64,000 nt of DNA, from positions 399,997-463,996 of the forward strand of contig JAYKAV010002475.1 in assembly GCA_035582835.1 (NCBI GenBank). Direction: 5' to 3'. Both the position numbers and the translations under genes were made by a program. The notes under the pieces are model-generated. The model had not been told where the DNA came from and searched no databases. It was given only the letters and a program-made list of their open reading frames with translations. Source of the stretch: Phoebastria nigripes. Lineage: Eukaryota; Chordata; Aves; Procellariiformes; Diomedeidae. This document shows positions 52,501 to 64,000 of this stretch, one piece after another. Positions within the stretch are counted from its first letter, which is position 1, and each line of letters begins with the position of its first letter.

Positions 52501-54273
52501 AAAAATGCTGCATTTTAATTGCTGCAGATACAGTGTTAAAACAGCTGAGTAAGAAGGGATTCCTTACTCTAATCTCAGTGAATGCAGAAAATAAAATATT
52601 TTCACTGAAGATTCACAAAGAAGTACATTAATATGGTAGTTTTCTTCTTTGTCTTTGTCTTCAGCTCCTTAGAGTACAAGAGAAAATAGCTACTATCTTG
52701 GGTGTATCACCTTTGAATCCCAGGAAAAGATATATAGCAGAGTTGAATTAACTATACTGGGGCTGAAAAGAAAGTGAGTCTCACAATGACACTGGTAAAA
52801 AACAGAATCAGAAATTCTCTTTCTTAGCTACTCTCACTTGAAACCTTGTGTTGCTGAGAAAAGAACACTCCTTTCCCAGTCGAATCCTCTCTACTTCCAG
52901 ATCAGCTTTAGTGTAGGGATCTCATTTTCCTGCATGGTGTACAAACAAGTTGTTTTTTCATGGTACTTAATGAATAGAGTTAGTGAACTTATCTGGATGT
53001 TAATTTCCATAATACTTTAAAAGTTTCATTCTTTTCAAACATTTTCACTTCCCTCCCCCCCAAAGGTATTTACAGTTTACCTGAAAAGAGAGATTCCATG
53101 GAAATTAAAAAACTTGAAAAAAAAAAAATCTAACTGAAATGAAGAAAAAAGAATTTTAAGTTAAAATTAAGCTTTTGATCATACAAGCATTTATTATGAA
53201 TAAATAAATCATTTTATTATACAAAAATGTCTTATACAGAAATGCATTGAAGAAATTTGTTTGGTCTGGTCAAACCCATAGGAATACTTCGATAATTGAG
53301 AAAATAATGTTTTAGTAGGGTTTGATAAATGTCAAAATGCTGAAAAGCTGCCATTAGGTTGGAGTTCATACGTCATTTCCCCTTTCTTTGGTATCTGGCA
53401 ATTGGTACAAAGACTACCTTAAAGCTAAACAGCACCTCATGGCAACAGTACAGTTTACATGCGCCTTTCAGTGTGCTTCAGGAAAAAATCAAACAGGTGA
53501 TCTTTTGCTGTACACATTAAATACATTACATCTTATAATAGAAAAGAGTAGATCACAAACTAAGCTGAGCACTAGCTACATAATTTATAAAATAACTTTT
53601 CAGTTCTTGAAGGTTTACATTCGTGAACAGGAACTTTGTCTAAACACCGCTGAAGAGAACAATTTCCACCAACTTGGATTAAGCTTCTGTCAAATAAGTT
53701 CTTTAACATTTTGCTTTTGTATATAAACATTTTTCTGAATATCAGAAAACTAAATTGATTTTTTAATTAAGTATATTTTTCAACAGTGTTGTTTGCACAG
53801 TAGTCATTGATGTACTGTTTATGATCTTCTGCCTGAGAGGCCACATATTTTATCTAGCAGATAAAGAATTCCTCTTACTAGCTTCTTCAAATTTAGTGAT
53901 TATAGACGACCCTTTTAGAAAGGATAAAAAAAAGAAAAAGAAAAAAAAAAGGTATATATTAAAAAAAAAAACCCCACACATTTTTGTCACTGCCAGGAGT
54001 AGAAACAGCCTGCTAAAGCTGGGGTACCTATTGTTTACTAACTGTTGGTATCATTACATTCAAATGTAATATTATGTTTTGGTACATAAGATATAAATAA
54101 TTTTTAAGTATTAAAAGGCTCATTCAGCACCATTTTTTAAAGTAATTTATAATCTCACTTGTGCAACTCAGCCTGCTAAAGAGAAGCTTTTAGAAATAGA
54201 AAAGTTTCTTTCTTTGTCTTTACTCTAGCTCTTGTGACATGAATAGAAGCTTATTCAGCAAAATGTTGCTTGA
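52499..54273. other. AT-rich non-coding stretch, no gene seen
   Basis: Unique sequence with A-rich runs at 53115-53127 and 53925-53971. The plus-strand frames at 53388-53726 and 53821-54069 lack any recognisable domain. The second translates the A-rich run. Confidence 0.65.
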
Positions 54274-54304
54274 CTTAAGTCACTGTTAGCTGAAGTGACT
54301 TAAG
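54274..54304. repeat. Perfect 11-bp inverted repeat with a 9-nt loop
   Basis: The arm CTTAAGTCACT (54274-54284) is the exact reverse complement of AGTGACTTAAG (54294-54304). It could form a hairpin. Each arm contains a TGACTTA-like half site similar to AP-1 sites, but there is no evidence of function. Confidence 0.9.
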
Positions 54305-54460
54305 ATCGTGATGTAAGACAAAGTTCTTAGAAAGTCAGACAATTAAGTTTATTAGATTCACAAGGATCACTGTTCTTTATCAATTACCCCAGAATACAGT
54401 ATATAAATAGACTTTTCTTATTCACTAATCCCTGATATCATGTTTGATTCCTCTTATTCT

Positions 54461-54488
54461 TTAAAATAAAATAAAATAAAATAAAATA
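54461..54488. repeat. AAAAT pentanucleotide microsatellite
   Basis: About five perfect AAAAT units. Confidence 0.93.
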
Positions 54489-57400
54489 GATTCAATTCTG
54501 CACTAAATTTAAATTCAGGGAGTTACATTTAAGCTCAAATTTTAGACTCAGCTAAGTGTACACCAGTATATATTTCTAAACCATTTAAGGAACTTCTTAT
54601 ACAAATGGTATAAGACATACACGGAAATGAGAGAACTTCAATAACATTTGCATAATTGTTGTTTGTTCTCTAGTCAACAGGAAAAAAAACCCAAACTTTC
54701 TGGAAAGCTTTCTATAATCACATGACTAAAGCAAAAACAACTTACTCTTGAGGTTCTCTGTTACCTTAATTACTTTAAGAGTTACTACACTTGGACCATG
54801 TTCTCCTTCTACTGCACACATTTAGGTTATCACTATTCTCTCATCTCACTATTTCAGGATAATAACAGAATAAAGAAGCTGTGCCACACTTAACACTGTC
54901 TTTTTCATCCTTTACAACTCAATGACAAAGAGCAAATGCCAATGTTTCATGACCTTCATACTAGTAGTTCAGTCTTTGCGGCACTAAAACTGATTTTATT
55001 CATCTTGGCATAGTAAAAATCCTACATGATCCTTTGTGCCATTCCCTGAAAACCTGCACAACACCAACAGCAGGCAATATAGAGGTTTTCCATAATAAAT
55101 TTTCCAATTGATTTATATCTCAGGGCAAAGTTCTGTTTAACCAGTGCAAAGCACAGATGTATTTCAAACATTCCTCACAAGAGGTTATACTTGTCAAGAT
55201 CATGCCTTTACAATGACTTCAAACAGATCCCATTTATAGCAAATCTACTGCTCTACACATACATTCTTTTACGTACATTAGCATTAACAAAAAAAGAAAA
55301 GAAAAAAAAAACAGACAAAGAAATGCAGTTACAGAAATGCAATCCTTCCTTTCTACAGATTGCATTCCCTGAAATACACCTGGACATATGTAAAACAAAA
55401 GGTTATTGTAATATTCTACAGAAATTATATTCTGACATCTCAAAAGGTCAGATGAAGAACTTGTTGCACACACAAGGTTTTATTATTTGTGTTTAAATAG
55501 CACAACACTGAGACACATCTGCATTTATTTATAATTGTGCATTGTTTGAGCAGCGCCAATTATACTAAGAGAACTAAGAACTACTCTATAGCTGTACATA
55601 ATCATTGAAATTTAGTCTAGGTTCTTAAGGTATTAGAAGACTTTTCAGCAAAATATACAGTCTACGGTTAATGATTGAGTTTGTCCCTCCCATAACTAAA
55701 AGTTTCGGTGGGAACTAACTCATGAGTTAACTTTGCCTATTAATGTAGCACATCAAGTTCTATATAAGGGTGGTCTCATAAAATTGGCCGTTTTTCCCAC
55801 ATTTAGTCATATACCTGTTATTTCAAACCCTATTCTTCAAAGTCAAATCCAAATACCATGAGCATTTCTGGCAGCCATTCACTCATGAGACAAGAGAAAA
55901 CAGTCTGAAAAGTAAGAGTAGTTGATTTCTTATAAATATCTTGAATACTAATTACTATGACATAATTTCCTACAGAATATAAGCCTGCCAGCTTATTTTC
56001 CTTCTTAACAGTTTTCCTGTTAAATTTAAGTAGGTGTATTTAACAGAGGAACCCATCTGAGATCTGTAATGAAAATGGGAAAATAAGTTGACCTAATTTG
56101 ATAGCAATAAAATAAACATTAATTCTTCCCATATCCTTTCCTGCAGTACCGTACGGAAATAAAAGTTAATATACTATAGAAATATTTGGCGATATTTACT
56201 TTATCAGCACAGCTCTTGCTATTTACTTGCTTGACAGTCATGAAAGAAAAATGCATAATTATAGATCCAGGACACACTAAGTAAAACATTCTAAAAATTG
56301 TAACCAAAATAGCATTTCATGAGTCTTCTTTTTCAGCATTGAGAATAAATATTTTTATTGAAAACTTTACTTAAAGACCTTGATCTGATGCTTTTAATCT
56401 ACTATTGATGAGTTCTAACACCCACTCTAACAAGTCTCTGCCTGCAAACACGACAGGCATTGAGATGAATAGCTGCAACACTGTTCAACCTGTCCTTGTA
56501 TCCTAGTAACCCCCGGAGACAGCACTGCACTCTGTAAAGAGCAAAAAGTAACTGCAGTGCAAGTCCACTCAAATAAACTTTTGGAGACAAGAATCTAATC
56601 TTTCTTTATGACCTAGCCAATGACAGTGTCTGTAGCAACTAGAAAAAAGAAGGCTGTATATTCAGCATAGACTGTTTTCTCTTAAATATAAATTCTGACT
56701 CAGTGGGAACCAATGTTAAGGTCCATCCTTAACTTAAAGGGTAAAAGATTTACTTTTTTGCTCCTCTATCCCTTTATTGTTTTTTGAATAAAGTATATCA
56801 AAAAACGATGTGCATACAGTATATGTTTGCAAAATATTCTAAAAATAATTGTTCTTCCTCCATCTTAGGCANGTGATAAACTAGACATCTCTTATTCTTA
56901 GAAGGTATGCATATTTCAGCTGGGGCTGAGGAAGGAAGGAAAGATATTTACTTTGAGTGGTAATTTCAAAGAATTCTAAAGCATGCCCTTCGAACATAAC
57001 AAGAAAATAAACTGGTTTTATATTGAAGATGTAAGAGTTCTGAGTTTAACATAAAATTGTATTTCAGTGAGATTTATCAGCGTTCCATTAAACACAGAGA
57101 ATTTGTAGGTAGATTCAATATCAATGGATGCATACATGGTTTGTCAAAACCATGGCCACTCCAGCATACAGGGGAGTAAAGTTGAAATCTGACAAGTGAA
57201 ATGCCATTTTATGAAGAGATTTGTCTGATAAATAGAAGTGGCCGACAGGAGCCATTTTGGTGGTTTCTGGTTTGATGCATATGTATGTCTTCCTTTTCTT
57301 TAAGGAATTTAGGTTAAAAGACCACAATGTTTTCCTTACTGAATATGTGTTTTTCCTGAAATGAAAGCATTCATATCAGCCTGCTTCACAGAACTGAAAA

Positions 57401-60400
57401 TTTTGGTTTACTATGGTATATGGAAGATTTATGACTATTATCTTTCTCCACATCAGCTAAAAAATATAGGAAATGCACAGCAATGCACCACTTTCCTATA
57501 CACTCCTCCAATGGGGCAGATACGCCCTTCCATATTTAGGGGCAAATATTGACCAGTTAAATTTATTCATCTTCTGTGGTACATTTTCATCACTAACTGA
57601 TTTTCAAAGAAGCATTTATGTATCATCTGAGAAGGGTTTCCATGTCTCCTTGGAGAAAATCTAAGAGTAAAATTTCTGTTAGTATCTTACACTTCCCGAA
57701 AATCATATGACAACACACATTGAACTGCAAAGTCACTAAGGGAAAAGAGTGTTTAAGAAATTATTTTTGTCCTTCAGGGCAGATAACACACAGTATTTTC
57801 TGTATAGTACCTGTCTTGATAATTGAAATAAATTGACACTATATATTATATTTCAGTGTAATTCATTCCATCAAACAAAGTAGATTTGGCTCAAAATGTT
57901 CATATCCAGAGTGCCTAAGGGGACAGTTACAACTTTTCTGCCAAACCAATTTATGCTGTGCTCAAATATTAACAAATTTCAAATGACAGCATATGCTTAT
58001 AAACTCCAAATTAAAACACTGTATGCATTACTTCTAAAGAGATTTATCAAGCAATTGACTGCATTTTCTTTTCCTTTTTTTTTGTTTCCTTGATTACCCT
58101 CTTATTAAGTTTTCTGCAGATGTGCTTTGTACCAAACAGGTGAACAGTAATTACAGTAAAGTTTTCTATAAACATAATTTCATAAGCTGTCAGAGAAATA
58201 GTTTTGATGTGATAAACAGATTCATACCATTTCAAATAATTTTGAAGGGCCGTTCTCATTTAGGCCATCTTACATAGAATTGCTAAGGTAAAAAAAAAGT
58301 GTGTTTTTGGAAATCAAATGCAAAGTTAGGCGTTATTGCTTGTTAACTACCAGAAAAAAAGAATTTGAGTAACAGTATATGGAAACCCTCAAGATGTGTC
58401 ACCTGACTGCCTATTTATAGACTAACAGGAGTCTTACGCATACTTTCAACAAAACTGTACATAGTGCTTAGTGTTACGAATTTGCATTTGGAGGAGGTGC
58501 AAAGTTCATGTCCACTAAGGTTATGGGTGCTCATAAAAATAACCAAGAATGCTTTCCTCACCCCTGCTTCTTCCATCAATAATTTTATAAATCTAATTAC
58601 TTCCTATCAGCTTTCTATCCTAATAATACTTAGTTTTGAGTAAAACGGTATATTTTTTCTCAAACAGTAAGAGAGAGGTCATGAACTGTTCCCTCGTTCA
58701 CTGTCAATATCTCCTTCAGCAGAGGCTGTACAAGGCATGGCAGTAACAAGATATTTTTTCATAAACCATTGTTGAGTACTGGGAAGAGATGTCAAGTCCT
58801 TATCCACAAAAATTTAATGTCATATTTTTATGACAACAGAAATTCAGGTGATGAACGTTCCCTTTTTTAAAAAGATGTGATTTTTAGGCATTCTGGAATT
58901 GGATAGTTGACAATATCGCCTTTTGATGCCAGTATTGTAAAAAAGAGCACTAGAAGGCCTTTCATTTAATATGCAACAGTTCTGGTGGCAATGTGGCTTA
59001 AGCTAACTTCCTTCTTGATCTTTTTTCATAGGAAGAGGAATTTGTTTTCACTCCTTTAAGCATTTCTGTACAATTTTGACTGAGGATACAAGATAAACAG
59101 GTATATGATTGCATTTAAAGAATAAAAATACTTCAAGTAATACACTTGCATGTCTTCCATAAGAAGGTATGTTGTTTGTAGAGAAGGTTATTGTTAGTTC
59201 TATTATGTGACCATAAAATGTTATCTTTTTCATACAGTTAAGAGCCTGTGGTACTAAAAGCCTTTGATAACTTACAGTTGGCTTCTGGAAAACAACAACA
59301 AGGAAAAAAACCTGACAGATTCGTATCACTGAACTAGGATGTCTTTTTTCATTTGATCTCTTCAGGAAAGAATTATCTGTTTCAGACTCCACAGAACAGA
59401 AAGGTGGGACAATATGTTACCAATAAAACTTGCTGTGTAAGAGTATCCAGGACTTCCCCAAAGAAATGTCAGCTACCTGTATGTTAATGGCACCACGGCA
59501 TTTTATCATGTTCAGATTAATTTCTGTGACAGAAGAGGATTCCTGTTGAAACTAACTCTCTGATATTGAGTTTCACTTTTATAAGATTTAGAGGCAAAAA
59601 AATATTCTACAAGCCCAAGCATTTAAAAATCTGGTTTCCATTTAAACCTTGGTGCATTATCTCTGGATCATTAATCTCTCTGTCTAGTCCATCAGCTCTT
59701 TATCACCAAAGTGGTGTAACTAAAGAGGAAACTTTACTGGAGGATTCTCTGTTCATGACAGTCTCAGAAAGTCACTGAGATTGAGTGATGAAACTATGGC
59801 ATCATACATGGTGACTAATGCAGCTATTTACAAGTGTACCAAAACCAATATATAAACCATAAAAAAGTAGCAGACTGGGAGACACATGAGTGTGGAATCT
59901 CCTATCTAAACAAACTGGAAGTGTTTTCTATTTACTACCTACGCTGAGTCAGTGAATTTACGTGAAGGCATTTTGGTTTGTTCTGGTTTTGGTAAAGAAC
60001 TAGGACCTTTACTTACCCTAGTAACCTGGAAAAGTTTTTTGGTGCCTTTTTTTCTCAACACTAATCTTGACCAGATCCCATTCTTTCTTCTATAAATGCT
60101 GCAGATTATAGCACAGGATTATCAGACAAATGGAAATGCACAAATAGAATGACTTCTCATCTAGCAGGCAGAGACTGAATTCATTCACCTTAGTATTTTG
60201 AGGATATATACCAAATCTCTTGGAAAACTTATAGTCTTTCTCTACATCTCACAAAGTTTCCTTTAAAACAACTTATGAAAAAAAGAAAAAGATAGCTAGA
60301 GACTTTAAATGTCTTAATTATTGAAAAATGCTAATTTTGCTAAATAAATAATTCTACAGAATGTGGAATATTAGAAAGACACAGAACGGTTTGTAAATAT

Positions 60401-62791
60401 AAAAATGTACAGTTGTGTTAATTAATACCAAGAAACTGTACTGTGTTACAACTTATGAATAGATATGTTGGCGTAGCTCACCATCATCTCATGAGAAGGC
60501 TTTGCATCTCACTCTCAACCTCATCTGGCACCTCAATGTAACCTAGAACTCCAGTTTTTGCAGTTGGTTGTCTTCTTCTATGATTCATAAGCATCACTAA
60601 AATGAGTCATATATTTTTCAGGTGTGCATAGAATTTCCCAGCTTCTTTCCTGGTCCCCAAGAAATCCCAGACAAGTGCTATGCAGCCCATAGCTTCTTAA
60701 TGCTTTTGCATTTGCATTTGCTTTTGCAAAATCTTAATGCATTTTGACTCCTTCACTCTGAGTTACACCCTTCTCCCTAGGGTTGCTCAGTAGCAATCCC
60801 TTCAAGAAAACTCCAAATAAACCAGATGTAATTGACATCTGCATACCCAGACATATAATTTCAGTCTCTCTTAAACTACACTTGGGGAATGTTAGGTAGG
60901 AAAAATCACTGCTCTGGGCCCAGCACAAGGGGAGTGACAGTCTATCATCTTTTCCATCTTCTCTCTTTCCAGCACAGAACTTGAGCCAGAACTTTCCTAA
61001 CTCTGAGGAGAGAAACCTGGATGCTCCCCCAGGCCGACCTGATAATTACGTTCATTTAATAAACATCAAGTGCATTCAGGAATTCAAATTTGTCTTGATG
61101 GTCCCTATCAGGCCTTTCTCTGACAGCATAAACCCCATGCATCCGATCAGAAAATTTTGTTTCAAAACTGCTACTGTGAAACATATTGCATACAATGAAC
61201 TGGATATTCTTTAAAAAGGTCAAGTCTGCATTGGCAAAACTCAAGTTTATCTACAAAACCACAGGTGACTGTTCTCCCTAAAACATCTGTTGTATTGTAA
61301 AACACATATTCTGTTATCTAGGATAATCCCTGCCAACTGTTTGAGACTCTGTGTGTATATCACATCAGAAAAAATGCAAACAAACCAGAAAACAAGATAA
61401 AAACCCCACCTCCAAATCCCACCACCCACAAAATCCTCTATCAATACTTTTTAAAAGTCTATTTGTGAAATACAGTGTGGGTCCTGAATATTGATATTGA
61501 AGTTCATCATGTAATGAACAGATCCTTTGAAAAATCATGAACAGAAGAAAAGAAAGCTTGTGTTGAATATTTTTGCTGGCATTTCAAAACCAGAATAAAC
61601 CAGCAAGTTAGGGCTGTGAAAGGTTGGCACCTCTTCACAACATGTTAAGAAGACTCAGTCTTAAACACTTACACTCACTTGGAATTGTAATATGCAATGT
61701 TTTCCACTAGAGTCAGAAGTTACCTATTTCTTTGTACAGGTCCAAAATTAATGATATGCTTGTACTGCAGTCAAGCTACCTAAGCTTGCATGTTCTGCTA
61801 ATGGCATGGTTTCTCATTAACTTCAGTGGAACTATGAACTAGTGAAAAAGGCTGAGCATCCAGGGTTGATGCTGACAAAATTACTTTTTGTTTTAAATAA
61901 CTAAAACCCCCCGAACTCAACATCACATTTTTTAGTAATGCCCTAACTAATTTTTTTTCAAAGCCAAAAAACCAGCCTTATTTCTAATAACAGTATTTCA
62001 TGAAATTATTTTCAGCTGAACTCCTGTTCCTCATAATTCCACCACAAACTAAACTGTATTTGCTCATTTCTTTTTTCCACAGCTGTGATGACAGCTAAGA
62101 AATGGAGCAGTAGCTAATAAAGTGTTTGTTATTGTATTCACTTTTTTTCTAAATACATAAATGAATTTAATGATGAATATGATATGAAAGTTAATATTCT
62201 GATATTGAGGCAGAATTAAAAATTATTGAAGATAAATTTAAATGGGATTTCCTACCGTACCCTCATGAATATATGAAATACAACAAAATAAGAGTGATTT
62301 AGATTGAGAAGGTAATGAGCTACCATAGTCTTGCAAAAATCAACATTCTCAGAGGGTTGAAAACATTCCAAAAAAGTTTGACTAATTAATTTCATGTTAA
62401 CTAGATCATTTAAATTATCCATAACTTAGATGCAGATCACTAAAACTGTTTTAATAAGATCAACATCTTTAGTTGTTTCAGTATTCTCTGTGGCTTAAAA
62501 GCTATTTTTGAAAAGTCATGCATGACAAAATACCATGAGCATTTTTTTTGATTCAAAAGAAAATAGTATGTATATCAAATTGTGCCAAATATGGCTGACA
62601 TGCTAAGAGTAGTTGTCACCAAAAAGGCTAAATAAAACCTGGAGTTTTATAAATCAAATAATCTTATTTTTTTACAATAATAATAATCTGATAGATATAA
62701 TAAAAATAAGATATTATTGCTCTTCAGTTTTGTAAATAACTGAATGCCAGAGAGCGGTTTCCTTCCTGGGTACCAGTGGATATAAAGTTAC
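54489..62791. other. AT-rich non-coding stretch, no gene seen
   Basis: About 8.3 kb of unique sequence. It holds a TTTGCA-type short repeat at 60702-60730 and scattered A/T tracts. Open frames such as 59048-59392 (minus) have no recognisable domain. I see no known repeat family before the LTR at 62797. Confidence 0.6.
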
Positions 62792-62796
62792 ACTTC
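62792..62796. repeat. Target-site duplication of LTR 2, left copy (ACTTC)
   Basis: ACTTC directly precedes the LTR and recurs exactly at 63400-63404, directly after it. Confidence 0.9.
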
Positions 62797-63053
62797 TGTC
62801 CTGGTTTTGGCTGGGATAGAGTTAATTTTCTTCCTAGTAGCTGGTATAGTGCTGTGTTTTGGATTTAGTATGAGAATAATATTGATAACACACTAATGTT
62901 CTAGCTGTTGCTAAGTAGTGCTTACACTAAGTCAAGGACTTTTCAGCTTCCTATGCTCTGCCAGGTGCACAAGAAGCTGGGAGGGAGCATAGCCAGGACA
63001 GCTGACCCAAACTGGCCAAAGGGGTATTCCATACCATATGATGTCATGCTCAG

Positions 63054-63060
63054 TATATAA
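63054..63060 (+). promoter_or_regulatory. TATA-like box of LTR 2
   Basis: TATATAA sits after the same CATATGATGTCATGC segment as in LTR 1. Conservation between the copies supports it as the LTR core promoter. Present activity is unknown. Confidence 0.6.
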
Positions 63061-63165
63061 GCTGGGGGGAGTTGGCCGGGGGGTAGTGACCGCTGCTCGG
63101 GGACTGGCTGGGCATCGGTCAGTGGCTGGTGAGCAATTGCATTGCGCATCACTTGCTTTGTATAT

Positions 63166-63167
63166 TC

Positions 63168-63212
<45 letters not shown>

Positions 63213-63252
63213 TACTACTACTACTACTACTATTACTACTACTATTACTATT
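63166..63252. repeat. ATT / ACT triplet microsatellite inside LTR 2
   Basis: About fifteen ATT units run into about a dozen ACT/ATT units. The equivalent array in LTR 1 is shorter and carries TTG units, so the array has expanded and changed after insertion. The poly-Leu, poly-Ile and poly-Thr frames here are artefacts of the repeat. Confidence 0.95.
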
Positions 63253-63273
63253 TTACTTTATTTTATTTCAATT

Positions 63274-63279
63274 ATTAAA
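63274..63279 (+). terminator. Polyadenylation signal of LTR 2 (ATTAAA)
   Basis: ATTAAA lies directly after the triplet array, in the same position as in LTR 1. Confidence 0.55.
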
Positions 63280-63399
63280 CTGAACCCACGAATTTTCTCA
63301 CTTTTACTCTTCCCATTCTCTCCCCCATCCCACTGGAGCGGGGAGAGTAAGCGAGCAGCTGTGTGGTGTTTAGTTGCTGGCTAGGGTTAAATCACGACA

Positions 63400-63404
63400 A
63401 CTTC
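63400..63404. repeat. Target-site duplication of LTR 2, right copy (ACTTC)
   Basis: An exact match to 62792-62796 on the other side of the LTR. Confidence 0.9.
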
Positions 63405-64000
63405 ATACGTAGTACCTAAACCAAATGAGGGTAAGAGGGTGACAGAAGCCCTGAGTGCTTACTGTATTTTGAGTGATTACAAATCATAGAGTGTAATGTA
63501 CAAGATAAAAAAAAAAAAAAACAAACACTACTTGACTTAGCTGTGGCCCTAATTGTTAAACATCATTATAATTTTTTTGAGAGAGAACAGATATTTTGAA
63601 AGCACTGATAGAATAACATATATCACCTTTATTTCCAGTTTTATAATTAATTTTAAACTGCATTTAACTTGATTATTCTGGGATCCGCAAAACAATATTA
63701 ATCATTAGTTTATTAATCAGTCAGTTACGACCAGGCATTCCACATCTCTTATCCTTTTTAACATTTTAATTATGAGACATATGACTGAGGTAGGAATTAA
63801 CTTTTTCTTCTTGAAAATCAGTGGTCTGACTGGCTCATTTTTACTTTGCTTGACATACATTTTAGTTAACACAGCTAACTATGTTATGGTGGATTTGAAA
63901 TCAGGCAAAATAAAAATAATGTATAGCAGAATCTCTAGCAGATATTCTGTAAGACTGTTGGCATAGTCAAAATCTCATTTTTCGTCTGTAACTTGAGGAA
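63405..64000. other. AT-rich non-coding stretch, no gene seen
   Basis: Unique sequence with an A run at 63508-63521. The short plus-strand frame at 63772-63966 has no recognisable domain. Confidence 0.65.

Larger units (their letters stand above)
62797..63399 (+). mobile_element. Solo LTR of an endogenous retrovirus (copy 2)
   Basis: A 603-bp element begins TGTCCTGGTTTTGGC and ends CACGACA, and belongs to the same family and orientation as the copy at 39195-39766. It is bounded by a perfect 5-bp target duplication (ACTTC), which fixes both ends. It has a TATA-like box at 63054-63060, an ATTAAA signal at 63274-63279, and a long ATT then ACT triplet array at 63166-63252 that accounts for most of its extra length. 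No internal retroviral genes are present. The two copies differ by scattered substitutions, and each has its own target duplication, so they are independent insertions. Confidence 0.96.

Noticed and set aside
63038..63384. Poly-leucine, poly-isoleucine and poly-threonine frames
   Set aside because: They are translations of the triplet microsatellite inside LTR 2.
39195..63399. A 24-kb provirus bounded by the two LTRs
   Set aside because: Each LTR has its own target duplication, and no retroviral coding sequence lies between them.
1..64000. CRISPR arrays, operons, ribosome binding sites, tRNA or rRNA genes
   Set aside because: The window is animal nuclear DNA. I found no regularly spaced repeats with unique spacers, no gene clusters and no tRNA-like box A/box B cloverleaf that I could support by eye.

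Overview
This window looks like AT-rich, gene-poor (intergenic or deep intronic) nuclear DNA from a bird. The evidence is the repeat content. There are several CR1-type LINE copies, two of which end in the tandem ATTCTATGA motif typical of avian CR1 3' ends. There are also two solo LTRs of a family I recognise from memory as common in avian genomes. I see no bacterial or organellar gene organisation, no tRNA or rRNA, no CRISPR array, and no host protein-coding exon I can support. Open reading frames outside the repeats are short, resemble nothing I know, and are mostly what unselected AT-rich sequence gives.

Layout: 1-11.7 kb is unique AT-rich sequence with A/T tracts, including a 39-A run at 9.82 kb. 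A decayed CR1-like 3' end sits near 11.7-11.85 kb. A 26-bp tandem duplication lies at 14.88 kb and an unusual interleaved inverted repeat at 16.0-16.1 kb. A CR1 3' tail is at 23.3 kb and an ancient CR1 body at about 27.85-28.53 kb. A fairly young 5'-truncated CR1 with reverse-transcriptase motifs is at 32.73-34.15 kb, inside a pentanucleotide repeat, followed by a CR1 3' fragment in the opposite orientation at 35.2-35.6 kb. Solo LTR 1 is at 39.2-39.77 kb. A second 5'-truncated CR1 is at 48.4-49.45 kb, immediately downstream of a hexamer repeat, and a second ancient CR1 body is at about 49.97-50.68 kb. A 35-A run is at 52.46 kb, and solo LTR 2, with a perfect 5-bp target duplication, is at 62.8-63.4 kb.

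No genes work together here. The recognisable coding remnants are two CR1 reverse transcriptases broken by stops and frameshifts. They keep their catalytic motifs but are 5'-truncated and cannot be autonomous. The LTRs carry TATA-like and polyadenylation signals and are the only promoter-like elements I can point to. I did not find a previously undescribed biological system. The most unusual structure is the A-B-A'-B' inverted repeat at 16.0 kb. Single N characters are scattered through the window and are denser inside the CR1 at 33 kb.
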